Positions 1-5,049 of a DNA stretch of 5,049 nucleotides are shown here, piece after piece (the stretch's first letter is position 1; the number at the start of each line of letters is the position of its first letter). The position numbers and the translations under genes are program-made. The notes beneath the pieces were generated by a model. That model saw only the letters and a list, made by a program, of their open reading frames with translations, searched no databases and was not told where the DNA came from. This DNA comes from Chitinophagaceae bacterium (GTDB lineage: Bacteria > Bacteroidota > Bacteroidia > Chitinophagales > Chitinophagaceae), in the NCBI GenBank assembly GCA_947461645.1, contig CANHMN010000134.1:1-5049 (forward strand). Reading direction: 5' to 3'.

Positions 1-429
1 CCTACCGAATCAATTGCAGACATCGTTAGCGGTAATCCAAATTTCTCAACGCTGTTGGCTGCTGTGGTTAAGGCAGACTTGGTGTCTGTTTTTTCAGGTA
101 GCGGAAACTATACTGTTTTTGCACCAACTAATGATGCGTTTGCAGCTGCGGGCCTAACACCTGAAGTGATTAATGATCCTTCACTTCCTGTTGCTGCTGT
201 TGTTGCTATTTTGAAAGCACACGCAATTGGAACAAACGTTTTTGCAAGTGATTTAATTCAAGGCTCAACTGCAGCAACGTTACAACCAAATGCTACCCTT
301 ACCATTGGAACCAACCCTCCATCCATAAAGCTTGTTGGGGGTGTCAATACTGAGGCTTCTAATATAACTGCAGCAAACATTGTTACTACCAATGGTGTAA
401 TACATGTAATTGATAAAGTACTTCGATAA
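1..429 (+). CDS. Fasciclin-domain protein, C-terminal part (5' truncated)
   Basis: The reading frame is open from the first base of the window, so the gene starts outside it; 142 residues are visible, followed by TAA. They make up essentially one whole fasciclin (FAS1) domain. It opens with a helix around TESIADIVSGNPNFSTLLAA. Next comes the first conserved box, YTVFAPTNDAFA (about residues 37-48). The central histidine of the family is in LKAHAIG, and the second box is NGVIHVIDKVL at the very end. FAS1 domains are extracellular adhesion modules, and in bacteria they are usually exported or lipid-anchored. Ending right after the domain is typical for single or tandem FAS1 proteins. More FAS1 copies or a signal peptide may lie upstream of the window. 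The Leu codon at 55 could be misread as a TTG start, but the domain clearly begins before it. The family call is firm; the ligand is unknown. Confidence 0.93.
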   Translation, partial: PTESIADIVSGNPNFSTLLAAVVKADLVSVFSGSGNYTVFAPTNDAFAAAGLTPEVINDPSLPVAAVVAILKAHAIGTNVFASDLIQGSTAATLQPNATLTIGTNPPSIKLVGGVNTEASNITAANIVTTNGVIHVIDKVLR

Positions 430-444
430 GATATTTTTTATATC

Positions 445-484
445 AAAAAGGGCTGTCTCCTCATATAAGAGACGGCCCTTTTTT
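445..484. terminator. Bidirectional Rho-independent terminator between convergent genes
   Basis: A 15-bp stem pairs 445-459 with 469-483, with one T-G wobble (454/474) and a 9-nt loop (460-468). A GC-rich middle part is flanked by an A run on the left and a T run on the right, so both strands carry a U tract after the hairpin. It starts 16 bp after the fasciclin stop codon and lies about 113 bp past the stop of the oppositely oriented DUF2490 gene, so it can end both transcripts. A small AT-only hairpin (430-444) sits directly after the stop codon. In the rest of the gap, up to 596, I see only weak short inverted repeats (for example 540-546 with 567-573) and no gene. Confidence 0.85.
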
Positions 485-596
485 ATTTCGGTTTTATGCT
501 ACAGCACAAAGGGGTTTGTGGAAGGAGGTGCAACTGTTGAAAACCAGCTGATGGTGTTGTGGCTTTTGGTTTTACAAAACAAATGTTTATGGAAAC

Positions 597-1346
597 CTAG
601 TTATCCTTGAGTTCGTTGTTAATGTCTTCTTTTGAATTCACGCTTTTAAAAAGCTCATAGTAAAAACCAACTACAAAGAATTTCCGACCTGTTTCATCAT
701 TTATCTTGTAGTCTAACTGATGAAGATATCCTAACTGTAGGGTAGTCGCTTTTGATGTTTTAATATTGAAAGTGTATTGCAAACGATTTCTTTCAAAATA
801 AGGTTCTTTGTCTGTGAAAAAAAGCTCATTGCTCACGCTTACTTGAAAGGGTTTGTAATTGTTTTTTGTTTTTCCAAAAGGCAAAGAGATGCTGGGTCTG
901 TATCGGAACCTGTTTCTGTATCCGTTGCTGGTAAAACGGAACTCTGCTCTGTAACGTTGCTCGATTTTGAATTTCCCGATAGATTGAAATAGCGTTACCT
1001 GTGGCCAAAGCCTAAACTCGTCATTGTTTTTGGGTAAAACAAAATCACCGCCTTCTTTATAGGTTTGATAGCTGCCCATGCCTAAAGTCAGCTTCATGTT
1101 TTTGTTGTACTTATAATTCACGCCACCCTTGTATTCGTAGTAATGAAAGTCACCATAAAATTGTAATGAACGCAATTGCGCCTCAGCGAAGGCACTCCAT
1201 TTTTCATTAGGGGTGTATTTCAAATTCACAATATTCCAGCTGCCCAAATCAATACCCTGAGCAGCAGATTTGTTAGTATTTGTAAAAAGAAACATCACAA
1301 CAAGAAACAACAATCTCATTTTATGATAAGTTTTTGGACAATTCAT
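597..1346 (-). CDS. DUF2490 family outer-membrane beta-barrel protein
   Basis: This 249-residue protein is exported. The stretch MRLLFLVVMFLF (residues 10-21) is a signal-peptide core, and cleavage is likely after SAAQ (about residue 30). The mature part alternates aromatic and polar residues in short beta strands separated by charged turns. It carries patterns I associate with DUF2490: EQRYRAEFRF followed by RNRFRYRPSISLPF (about 129-157), then VSNELFF (171-177), RNRLQYTFN (187-195) and LQLGYLHQ (203-210), with a closing strand FFVVGFYYELF (223-233). DUF2490 proteins are predicted outer-membrane barrels of unknown function, common in Bacteroidota. The start is uncertain: Met1 (1346) leaves a long n-region, while Met10 (1319) gives a standard signal peptide. 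Neither has a clear Shine-Dalgarno sequence. The gene lies 110 bp downstream of the CIA30-like gene and converges on the fasciclin gene. A candidate -7 promoter element lies at 1365-1372, so it may be transcribed on its own. Confidence 0.85.
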   Translation of the reverse strand: MNCPKTYHKMRLLFLVVMFLFTNTNKSAAQGIDLGSWNIVNLKYTPNEKWSAFAEAQLRSLQFYGDFHYYEYKGGVNYKYNKNMKLTLGMGSYQTYKEGGDFVLPKNNDEFRLWPQVTLFQSIGKFKIEQRYRAEFRFTSNGYRNRFRYRPSISLPFGKTKNNYKPFQVSVSNELFFTDKEPYFERNRLQYTFNIKTSKATTLQLGYLHQLDYKINDETGRKFFVVGFYYELFKSVNSKEDINNELKDN

Positions 1347-1364
1347 TTCTTGAATTTACATTGA

Positions 1365-1372
1365 CAAAAATA
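1365..1372 (-). promoter_or_regulatory. Candidate -7 promoter element for the DUF2490 gene
   Basis: On the - strand this reads TATTTTTG, an exact match to the Bacteroidota -7 consensus TAnnTTTG. It sits 18 bp before the first ATG at 1346 and 45 bp before the alternative ATG at 1319. No clear TTTG -33 element is seen at the expected distance upstream, and the region is AT-rich, so a chance match is possible. If used, the leader for the first ATG would be very short, which slightly favours the internal ATG. Confidence 0.35.
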
Positions 1373-1429
1373 AACAAGCCCCATATCTATATTTTAACCA
1401 GCTTCTAAATATGGGATGGGATCATTTAC

Positions 1430-1446
1430 AACTAAGCAACTTAGTT
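1430..1446 (-). other. Short perfect hairpin after the CIA30-like gene
   Basis: Two 7-bp perfect arms (aactaag at 1430-1436, cttagtt at 1440-1446) enclose a 3-nt loop. The hairpin lies 10 bp past the stop codon of the CIA30-like gene on the - strand. It is AT-rich and no U tract follows in the direction of transcription, so it is at best a weak terminator or a 3'-end mRNA stabiliser. Confidence 0.35.
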
Positions 1447-1456
1447 AAGTTTAGCA

Positions 1457-1993
1457 TTACGCTATACCTATCCAGTCAATTAACAAATCGAATGCTTCAT
1501 TTTTCTTATTTGCAATTAAAAAACTCATTTGTTCAATGTTTTCAAAATTGAAATTCGGGATATTTAAATTACGACCACGAAACTGAGGATAAAAATCATC
1601 GATTTCCAACTTAATCTCTTCCCATTCTCCCGATGTGTTAAATCGGTGTACATAAGACTCATATTGTGAGACGGCGCCCTTTAAGCGAAATTCATATTGT
1701 CTCCCATCTCCCTTTACACGTAAAACAATAAATTTATTTTTCTCCACTAATTTTATTTTTGTGTTCAATTGTATTGATGCAAATCCACCGTTGTTTTCTA
1801 ATGAAACCTGACCCGAAAAATGTCCATGCCCTTCCTCGGTAACCACCAACGAGCTTTTAGATATGCCTCCCATCACATCATCGTTTACTAAATTCCATTC
1901 CTTAACATCTGATTGTTTAGAGAAATCATAAATCGTTTCGGTGTCTGTTCCCACGGCAATAACAAGTAGGAATAAAGTAAATAGCAGCTTCAT
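1457..1993 (-). CDS. CIA30 (NDUFAF1-like) domain protein, exported
   Basis: This 178-residue protein matches the complex I intermediate-associated protein 30 family. After a short hydrophobic leader (residues 1-15, MKLLFTLFLLVIAVG) come the hallmark WNLVNDDVMGGISKSSL (33-49), then FSGQVSLENNGGFASIQ (59-75), VLRVKGDGRQYEFRL (90-104), FYPQFRGR (134-141) and the closing FLIANKK...LLIDWIGIA (158-178). The fold is a galactose-binding-like beta sandwich. The mitochondrial member helps assemble respiratory complex I. Bacterial members of this size are usually annotated only by domain and their role is not established. The leader lacks a lipobox cysteine, so this one is probably periplasmic or secreted, which argues against a direct role at cytoplasmic complex I subunits. 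The ATG at 1993 is chosen because it precedes the leader. Upstream is only an imperfect -7 match (TACTTTTA, 2019-2026). It lies 113 bp from the preceding beta-barrel gene. Confidence 0.88.
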   Translation of the reverse strand: MKLLFTLFLLVIAVGTDTETIYDFSKQSDVKEWNLVNDDVMGGISKSSLVVTEEGHGHFSGQVSLENNGGFASIQLNTKIKLVEKNKFIVLRVKGDGRQYEFRLKGAVSQYESYVHRFNTSGEWEEIKLEIDDFYPQFRGRNLNIPNFNFENIEQMSFLIANKKNEAFDLLIDWIGIA

Positions 1994-2106
1994 CTTTCGT
2001 ATTTAGGTTTGTATTTTTTAAAAGTAGTCTATTGTCTTGTTAAAACTAAATTTAAGCAATACTCTTCTAAACGGAGCCCCGTCGATTGATCAATTAAACT
2101 CAGCAC

Positions 2107-2886
2107 TTATGGTTCTTTATTGTTTTTGTTAAATGAGTAGTTTAAAGCAGCATAGATAAAATGAAGTTGAATAAAATTATATCGATTCGTTCCGTTTGCC
2201 CCGCCTTCAAGCAGCCTATAGCCAAAGTTTCCTTGTAGGTTCTTGGTGAAGCTGTATCTTCCAGATAAGGAAAGGTCAATTGCTCTGCCTTTACTTGCAG
2301 CTAAACCTTCTCCAAAAAAATCAACACTCATTTTTTGAGATATATCCCAATTTGCTATTAGGTTGATAAGAGGAACGAATCCAACACTAAAACTTTCACT
2401 TAAAAGTTCTCTGTTCTTCAATGAAAATCCTGCATCTCTAATTTTTGCAGACAAGCCAAGACCAAATTTAAAATTGTCTTTGCTTATGATTCTTCGATTA
2501 TAGCTAAAGCGGTAAGAATTAAACTTGTAAACAACTTCTGTTGGTATGTTAGCCTTAAAGTTTTTCCCATCAAATAGTATGTCCCTTTCTATTGTTCCGG
2601 TTTCTATAATTTTTAAGGGAGCATAAAGAAATGAAAAGTGATTTTTCCCCTTTGATAAATATCCAGCGCGCAACCTCACAAACGGACTCACTGGAGTCTG
2701 AAAATCATTTTTCAGAGAAAATAATGTTCCATTATTGCCGTTGCGAATATCATTAATAGCTGTAAAGAATGCTCCTGATTCAAGATTAACGAAAGCCTGA
2801 GCATTCGTAGACAAATTGGAAATCAAACAAACAAAAAGAATCAAATGTCTTGACAGGAAAACAAGCTTAGAAGTCAAGTGATTCAT
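2107..2886 (-). CDS. Predicted outer-membrane beta-barrel protein of unknown function
   Basis: This 259-residue protein has a signal peptide (basic K7/R13, hydrophobic LILFVCLISNL at 15-25, likely cleavage after NAQ at 30). The rest is built of amphipathic beta strands with charged or glycine-rich turns, and it ends in an aromatic strand (AALNYSF, 246-252) as outer-membrane barrels do. Motif-like segments that look conserved are FLYAPL (86-91), FNSYRFSY (122-129), GLGLSAKIRDAGFSL (142-156), VGFVPLINL (168-176), GEGLAASKGRAIDLSLSGRY (192-211) and GYRLLEGGAN (222-231). I recognise this pattern from uncharacterised barrel proteins in several phyla but cannot give a family name. No conserved catalytic residues are evident, so a porin-like or structural role is more likely than an enzyme, though this is inference. 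No other Met precedes the signal core, and only a weak AAGAG lies upstream of the start. The 5' gap is filled by repeat A, and no promoter consensus is visible. A four-base-pair hairpin at 2071-2082 is too weak to call a terminator. Confidence 0.75.
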   Translation of the reverse strand: MNHLTSKLVFLSRHLILFVCLISNLSTNAQAFVNLESGAFFTAINDIRNGNNGTLFSLKNDFQTPVSPFVRLRAGYLSKGKNHFSFLYAPLKIIETGTIERDILFDGKNFKANIPTEVVYKFNSYRFSYNRRIISKDNFKFGLGLSAKIRDAGFSLKNRELLSESFSVGFVPLINLIANWDISQKMSVDFFGEGLAASKGRAIDLSLSGRYSFTKNLQGNFGYRLLEGGANGTNRYNFIQLHFIYAALNYSFNKNNKEP

Positions 2887-2929
2887 GTGGGGCTCTTATT
2901 TTTTTGAAGGGCGTTGATTGATATTTTGT

Positions 2930-3060
2930 GACGGTTTACAGCTACAAGAAGTTGGCGATTTCGGAGACGAAAACTGTCTACCACCAATGAACTTCATACG
3001 AAGCACAAAACTTCATTTAACCACTGAACCGCCAATTTCTTGTAGGTGCTGTAATAAGTC
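2930..3060 (-). repeat. Repeat A: long imperfect hairpin with a core shared with repeat B
   Basis: The outer arms pair 2930-2957 with 3030-3060. They form a 15-bp stem (2943-2957 with 3030-3044, one G-T wobble), a 3-nt one-sided bulge (3045-3047), 7 more base pairs, 3 mismatches and 3 closing pairs. The 72-nt interior contains a core at 2985-3011 that matches repeat B at 23 of 27 positions, including the run AGCACAAAAC. On the - strand the element begins 16 bp after the stop codon of the 549-residue gene and ends 43 bp before the start of the next gene. It has no coding potential. Strand is given relative to the flanking genes. It may be a dispersed intergenic element, a 3'-UTR RNA structure or an attC-like site; the sequence alone does not decide. 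Confidence 0.75.
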
Positions 3061-3076
3061 GTTTTTCTTTCAATCA

Positions 3077-4726
3077 TTATCTTAAAAGTGTAATTGAACT
3101 ATGAATGCTTTTTTTCGGCTGCGAAGGAAATTTATATGTTATCAAATAAATATAAACTCCCGATGGACAATCAGCACCTTTAAATTTTCCATTCCATTTT
3201 TGAAATTGATTAGTTGTTTTAAAAATCAATTGCCCCCATCTATTAAAAATTAAGAACTCATAATGCTGAAATGTACAGATAGATAATGGACAAAACGCAT
3301 CATTTTTGCCGTCACCATTTGGAGTAAATGCGTTTGGAACATATAATCGACAAACTTCTGTAATGCTGTCACAGTTTCTTATTGTGAGGGTTTTAAATAT
3401 GGTGTCAATACCACAAGCATTGGTAAGTATTGCCCGAACATTATAATTGTCAATTTGTGAAAATGTGTGATTGACATTGAAGCCAGTCGCTGTATTACTA
3501 GCACCCGATACTGGGTCGTCAAAGTTCCAGCTAATACTTGAAATGCCTGAAGTGTCTTGTATTGAAAATTGAGTAGCATTTCCCAAACAGGAATCCGAAT
3601 AAGCAATGATGTTTGAATTGAACAATGCTGTATCATTTGGGTAATACACCCATTTGGGTAATGCAGAGCTCCCACCCCATGATGGTCCGGTGGCTATTAC
3701 ACTTGTTTGATAACCGCAAGCTGCACCCAAGTTATTAGGACAATTAATTGCGTCAATTGTAAAGTTAGAAGCGACATATATTTTTTCATCTATTCCTAAT
3801 TGTAAAACCCCGCCTACTGTTGCAACCTGGTATGCGGAGTTTTGGATAGCCAGAGCTGTTGTTTGTGTAAGATCTAATTGAATAATTGAATAAAAATCAC
3901 TAAAATACAACAGCTTGCCGTCAGGAGAAAATTCAATGCCATAAGCATTGCTTGGCAAATTAAAATTCAAGGTTATGGGATTTGATAATACCCCTGTTGC
4001 ATTATCAAAATCAAACAGCTCAATATCTGAATCGTCACTAATTCCCATAGCAACTTTATTGAACTGTTTGTTAATTTTAATATGCCCCTGGTTTATTTGA
4101 AATGAACTACCAACCGTGGAAACAACCGGTGTATTTTGAATTCCAGCATTATTTATTCTAAAGGAATAAAAACTACTGTTCGTATTATTATGAGTTAATA
4201 ACCAATAGCTTTGACCATCCGAGGCTGGAACCAATTCTAATCTTTCTTCGTTAGTTTGAAACAAAAAAATATTTTTTTGGCCTGCAACAATATCACCTAA
4301 TCCGCCATTCAGCGTCATATCAACAACACTATACCTCACTCCATTATTAGAGGTAAATTCGTCTACCGTTATGATGTAGTAAAGATTACTGCTTCCGGGT
4401 TTTGGAACAATAACAGCAGCAGTTGTGGAAGACAAAGTGACTCCGCCTAACAAACCTGTACCATTAGGCATTATCTGATTGTTAGCATTCCAAACGGTTA
4501 CTCCATCTGTATAAAATAATAGTGCCCCTGTTACTCTATCGGCTACAGATGCACTGCCTTCAGTAGCTGCAATAACGCAACCATTAACAAAACTTGGCGG
4601 TAGGGTATTAAAATCAATTGCTCCCGAATTTCCAAAACGCCACTGGTTGTTTTGTTTTTGGGCAAAAGCGTTGTTGCATATCATTAAGATGATAAACAAT
4701 ACTAGGTGTTTCAGAATTTTCATCAT
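3077..4726 (-). CDS. Secreted PKD-domain protein with T9SS type B sorting domain
   Basis: This 549-residue protein has a signal peptide (MMKILKHLVLFIILMICNNA, cleavage about FAQ at 23). Residues 24-360 form a beta-rich, propeller-like region known from many Bacteroidota surface proteins. Its signatures are QWRFGNSGAIDFN (28-40), LLFYTDGVTVWNANNQIMPN (69-88), YSVVDMTLNGGLGD (132-145), ELFDFDNATGVLSNP (236-250), YGIEFSPDGKLLYFSD (262-277) and LQLGIDEKIYVA (308-319). A PKD-like domain follows (about 375-451), with ISSISWNFDDPVSG and the turn NHTFSQIDNYNVRA. The end (462-549) is the gliding-motility-associated C-terminal (CHU_C, type B) domain: VPNAFTPNGDGKNDAF, IFNRWGQLIFKT, WNGKFKG and PSGVYIYLITY. 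This domain directs export through the type IX secretion system to the cell surface or medium. Its cargo role, such as adhesion or gliding, is unknown. The start is one of two adjacent ATGs (4726 or 4723) with no clear Shine-Dalgarno sequence. Repeats A and B bracket the gene. Confidence 0.92.
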   Translation of the reverse strand: MMKILKHLVLFIILMICNNAFAQKQNNQWRFGNSGAIDFNTLPPSFVNGCVIAATEGSASVADRVTGALLFYTDGVTVWNANNQIMPNGTGLLGGVTLSSTTAAVIVPKPGSSNLYYIITVDEFTSNNGVRYSVVDMTLNGGLGDIVAGQKNIFLFQTNEERLELVPASDGQSYWLLTHNNTNSSFYSFRINNAGIQNTPVVSTVGSSFQINQGHIKINKQFNKVAMGISDDSDIELFDFDNATGVLSNPITLNFNLPSNAYGIEFSPDGKLLYFSDFYSIIQLDLTQTTALAIQNSAYQVATVGGVLQLGIDEKIYVASNFTIDAINCPNNLGAACGYQTSVIATGPSWGGSSALPKWVYYPNDTALFNSNIIAYSDSCLGNATQFSIQDTSGISSISWNFDDPVSGASNTATGFNVNHTFSQIDNYNVRAILTNACGIDTIFKTLTIRNCDSITEVCRLYVPNAFTPNGDGKNDAFCPLSICTFQHYEFLIFNRWGQLIFKTTNQFQKWNGKFKGADCPSGVYIYLITYKFPSQPKKSIHSSITLLR

Positions 4727-4745
4727 TTATTTTAATTGCAGTCAA

Positions 4746-4775
4746 ACATTACTGTTTTACTTAAAACAGTAATGT
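4746..4775. promoter_or_regulatory. Perfect 14-bp inverted repeat upstream of the T9SS protein gene
   Basis: The arms acattactgtttta (4746-4759) and taaaacagtaatgt (4762-4775) are exact reverse complements separated by CT. The palindrome lies 20 bp before the start codon at 4726. Its proximal edge overlaps AATGTTTG on the - strand (4743-4750), a one-mismatch match to the -7 consensus TAnnTTTG. That placement fits an operator for a dimeric regulator or a 5'-leader hairpin. A terminator for the upstream gene is less likely because only a short T run (TTT) follows on the - strand and no strong U tract directly follows on either strand. The symmetry is certain; the function is inferred. Confidence 0.6.
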
Positions 4776-4794
4776 GTCATGTTTTGTTTTAAAA

Positions 4795-4894
4795 TGGCTT
4801 ATAACGTTTTGCAGATTTGCGTTGGGCGGGATTTTTACCACTGAATTTCATGCGGAGCACAAAACCGCAACTTTTGGGTAGGGGTTGTCAGCCA
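4795..4894 (-). repeat. Repeat B: imperfect hairpin element related to repeat A
   Basis: The ends form an 11-bp terminal stem (tggcttataac at 4795-4805, gttgtcagcca at 4884-4894) with one mismatch and one T-G wobble. A short inner pairing (ttgcg at 4817-4821 with cgcaa at 4866-4870) lies inside. The core at 4839-4865 matches repeat A at 23 of 27 positions in the same orientation. On the - strand the element begins 4 bp after the stop codon of the truncated gene at the right edge, just as repeat A follows the next gene. I recall similar long imperfect-hairpin repeats between genes of environmental Bacteroidota, but I cannot name the family with certainty. Confidence 0.7.
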
Positions 4895-4898
4895 CAGT

Positions 4899-5049
4899 TC
4901 ATATTATTTCATTTAAGCTATTGTCATTCTGTAATATATTTTCACTTGATTCATATAATGAAGATGCGGCCTTGTTAATTTTATCGACCGACACTTTTTT
5001 CCATTGATTAATATCTGAGTTGAAATTGGAATTGAATATCAATTTCGAC
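4899..5049 (-). CDS. C-terminal end of an unidentified protein (5' truncated)
   Basis: An open frame enters from the right edge and gives 49 residues before TGA at 4899-4901. The visible end includes INQWKKVSVDKINKAASSLY and finishes ENILQNDNSLNEII. Composition is ordinary for the neighbourhood: rich in Lys, Asn, Ser and Ile, mostly predicted helical, with no Cys and no membrane segment. Support comes from the continuous frame up to a stop placed immediately beside repeat B, the same arrangement as the next gene and repeat A, and from sharing the strand of the other genes. No motif identifies the family. It does not resemble a T9SS sorting domain. Chance openness over 150 bases cannot be fully excluded. 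Confidence 0.55.
   Translation of the reverse strand, partial: SKLIFNSNFNSDINQWKKVSVDKINKAASSLYESSENILQNDNSLNEII

Noticed and set aside
496..512. Possible third copy of the repeat core (ATGC..CAGCACAAA)
   Set aside because: Only about a dozen bases resemble the core, and no matching arms or flanks are present, so chance is the simpler explanation.
410..610. Open frame of 66 codons on the + strand after the fasciclin gene
   Set aside because: It runs through the strong terminator hairpin, overlaps the fasciclin stop, and has no family-like features.
777..1364. Small open frames on both strands inside the DUF2490 gene and over its start
   Set aside because: They lie in alternative frames of a well-supported gene and have no start signals or recognisable motifs.
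2071..2082. Terminator for the 259-residue barrel gene (acgg-agcc-ccgt hairpin)
   Set aside because: The stem is only 4 bp and is followed by just three T residues on the - strand, too weak to call.
3379..3675. Open frame of 98 codons on the - strand inside the T9SS protein gene
   Set aside because: It is out of frame with the PKD and linker region of a clear gene, and its translation has no domain character.
2930..4894. Composite transposon or MITE pair flanking the T9SS gene
   Set aside because: No transposase, no target-site duplications next to either repeat, and the repeats are direct and diverged, without shared terminal inverted repeats.

Overview
The window looks like an AT-rich chromosomal stretch from a member of the Bacteroidota (Flavobacteriia/Chitinophagia-like). 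The evidence is a secreted protein with a type IX secretion system (T9SS) type B sorting domain, a DUF2490 outer-membrane protein, signal peptides ending in A-Q, start codons without clear Shine-Dalgarno sequences, and a match to the Bacteroidota -7 element TAnnTTTG. No plasmid, phage, transposase, integrase, CRISPR, rRNA or tRNA sequence was seen.

Layout: the left edge (1-429, + strand) is the C-terminal end of a fasciclin-domain protein. A strong stem-loop at 445-484 follows, able to terminate transcription in both directions. All remaining genes are on the - strand. Read from the right edge leftwards they are: the last 49 codons of an unidentified protein (4899-5049); repeat B (4795-4894); a perfect 14-bp-arm palindrome (4746-4775); a 549-residue secreted protein with an N-terminal beta-rich region, a PKD-like domain and a type B sorting domain (3077-4726); repeat A (2930-3060); a 259-residue predicted outer-membrane beta-barrel (2107-2886); a small exported CIA30/NDUFAF1-like protein (1457-1993); and a DUF2490 protein (597-1346), which converges on the fasciclin gene.

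Every complete gene appears to encode an exported or envelope protein, so this reads as a surface/secretome neighbourhood rather than a single enzymatic pathway. No gap without a gene exceeds 300 bases. The genes are spaced 75-190 bp apart and do not overlap, so they are probably mostly separate transcription units.

The least ordinary feature is a pair of related intergenic repeats, A and B. They share a 27-nt core (23/27 identical), lie in the same orientation, each form an imperfect hairpin, and each begin within about 20 bp of the stop codon of a - strand gene. The 549-residue gene is therefore bracketed like a cassette. This is structurally reminiscent of integron attC sites or of dispersed 3'-UTR repeat elements, but no integrase is visible and the identification is a hypothesis. 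I found no convincing defence, biosynthetic or other novel multi-gene system.
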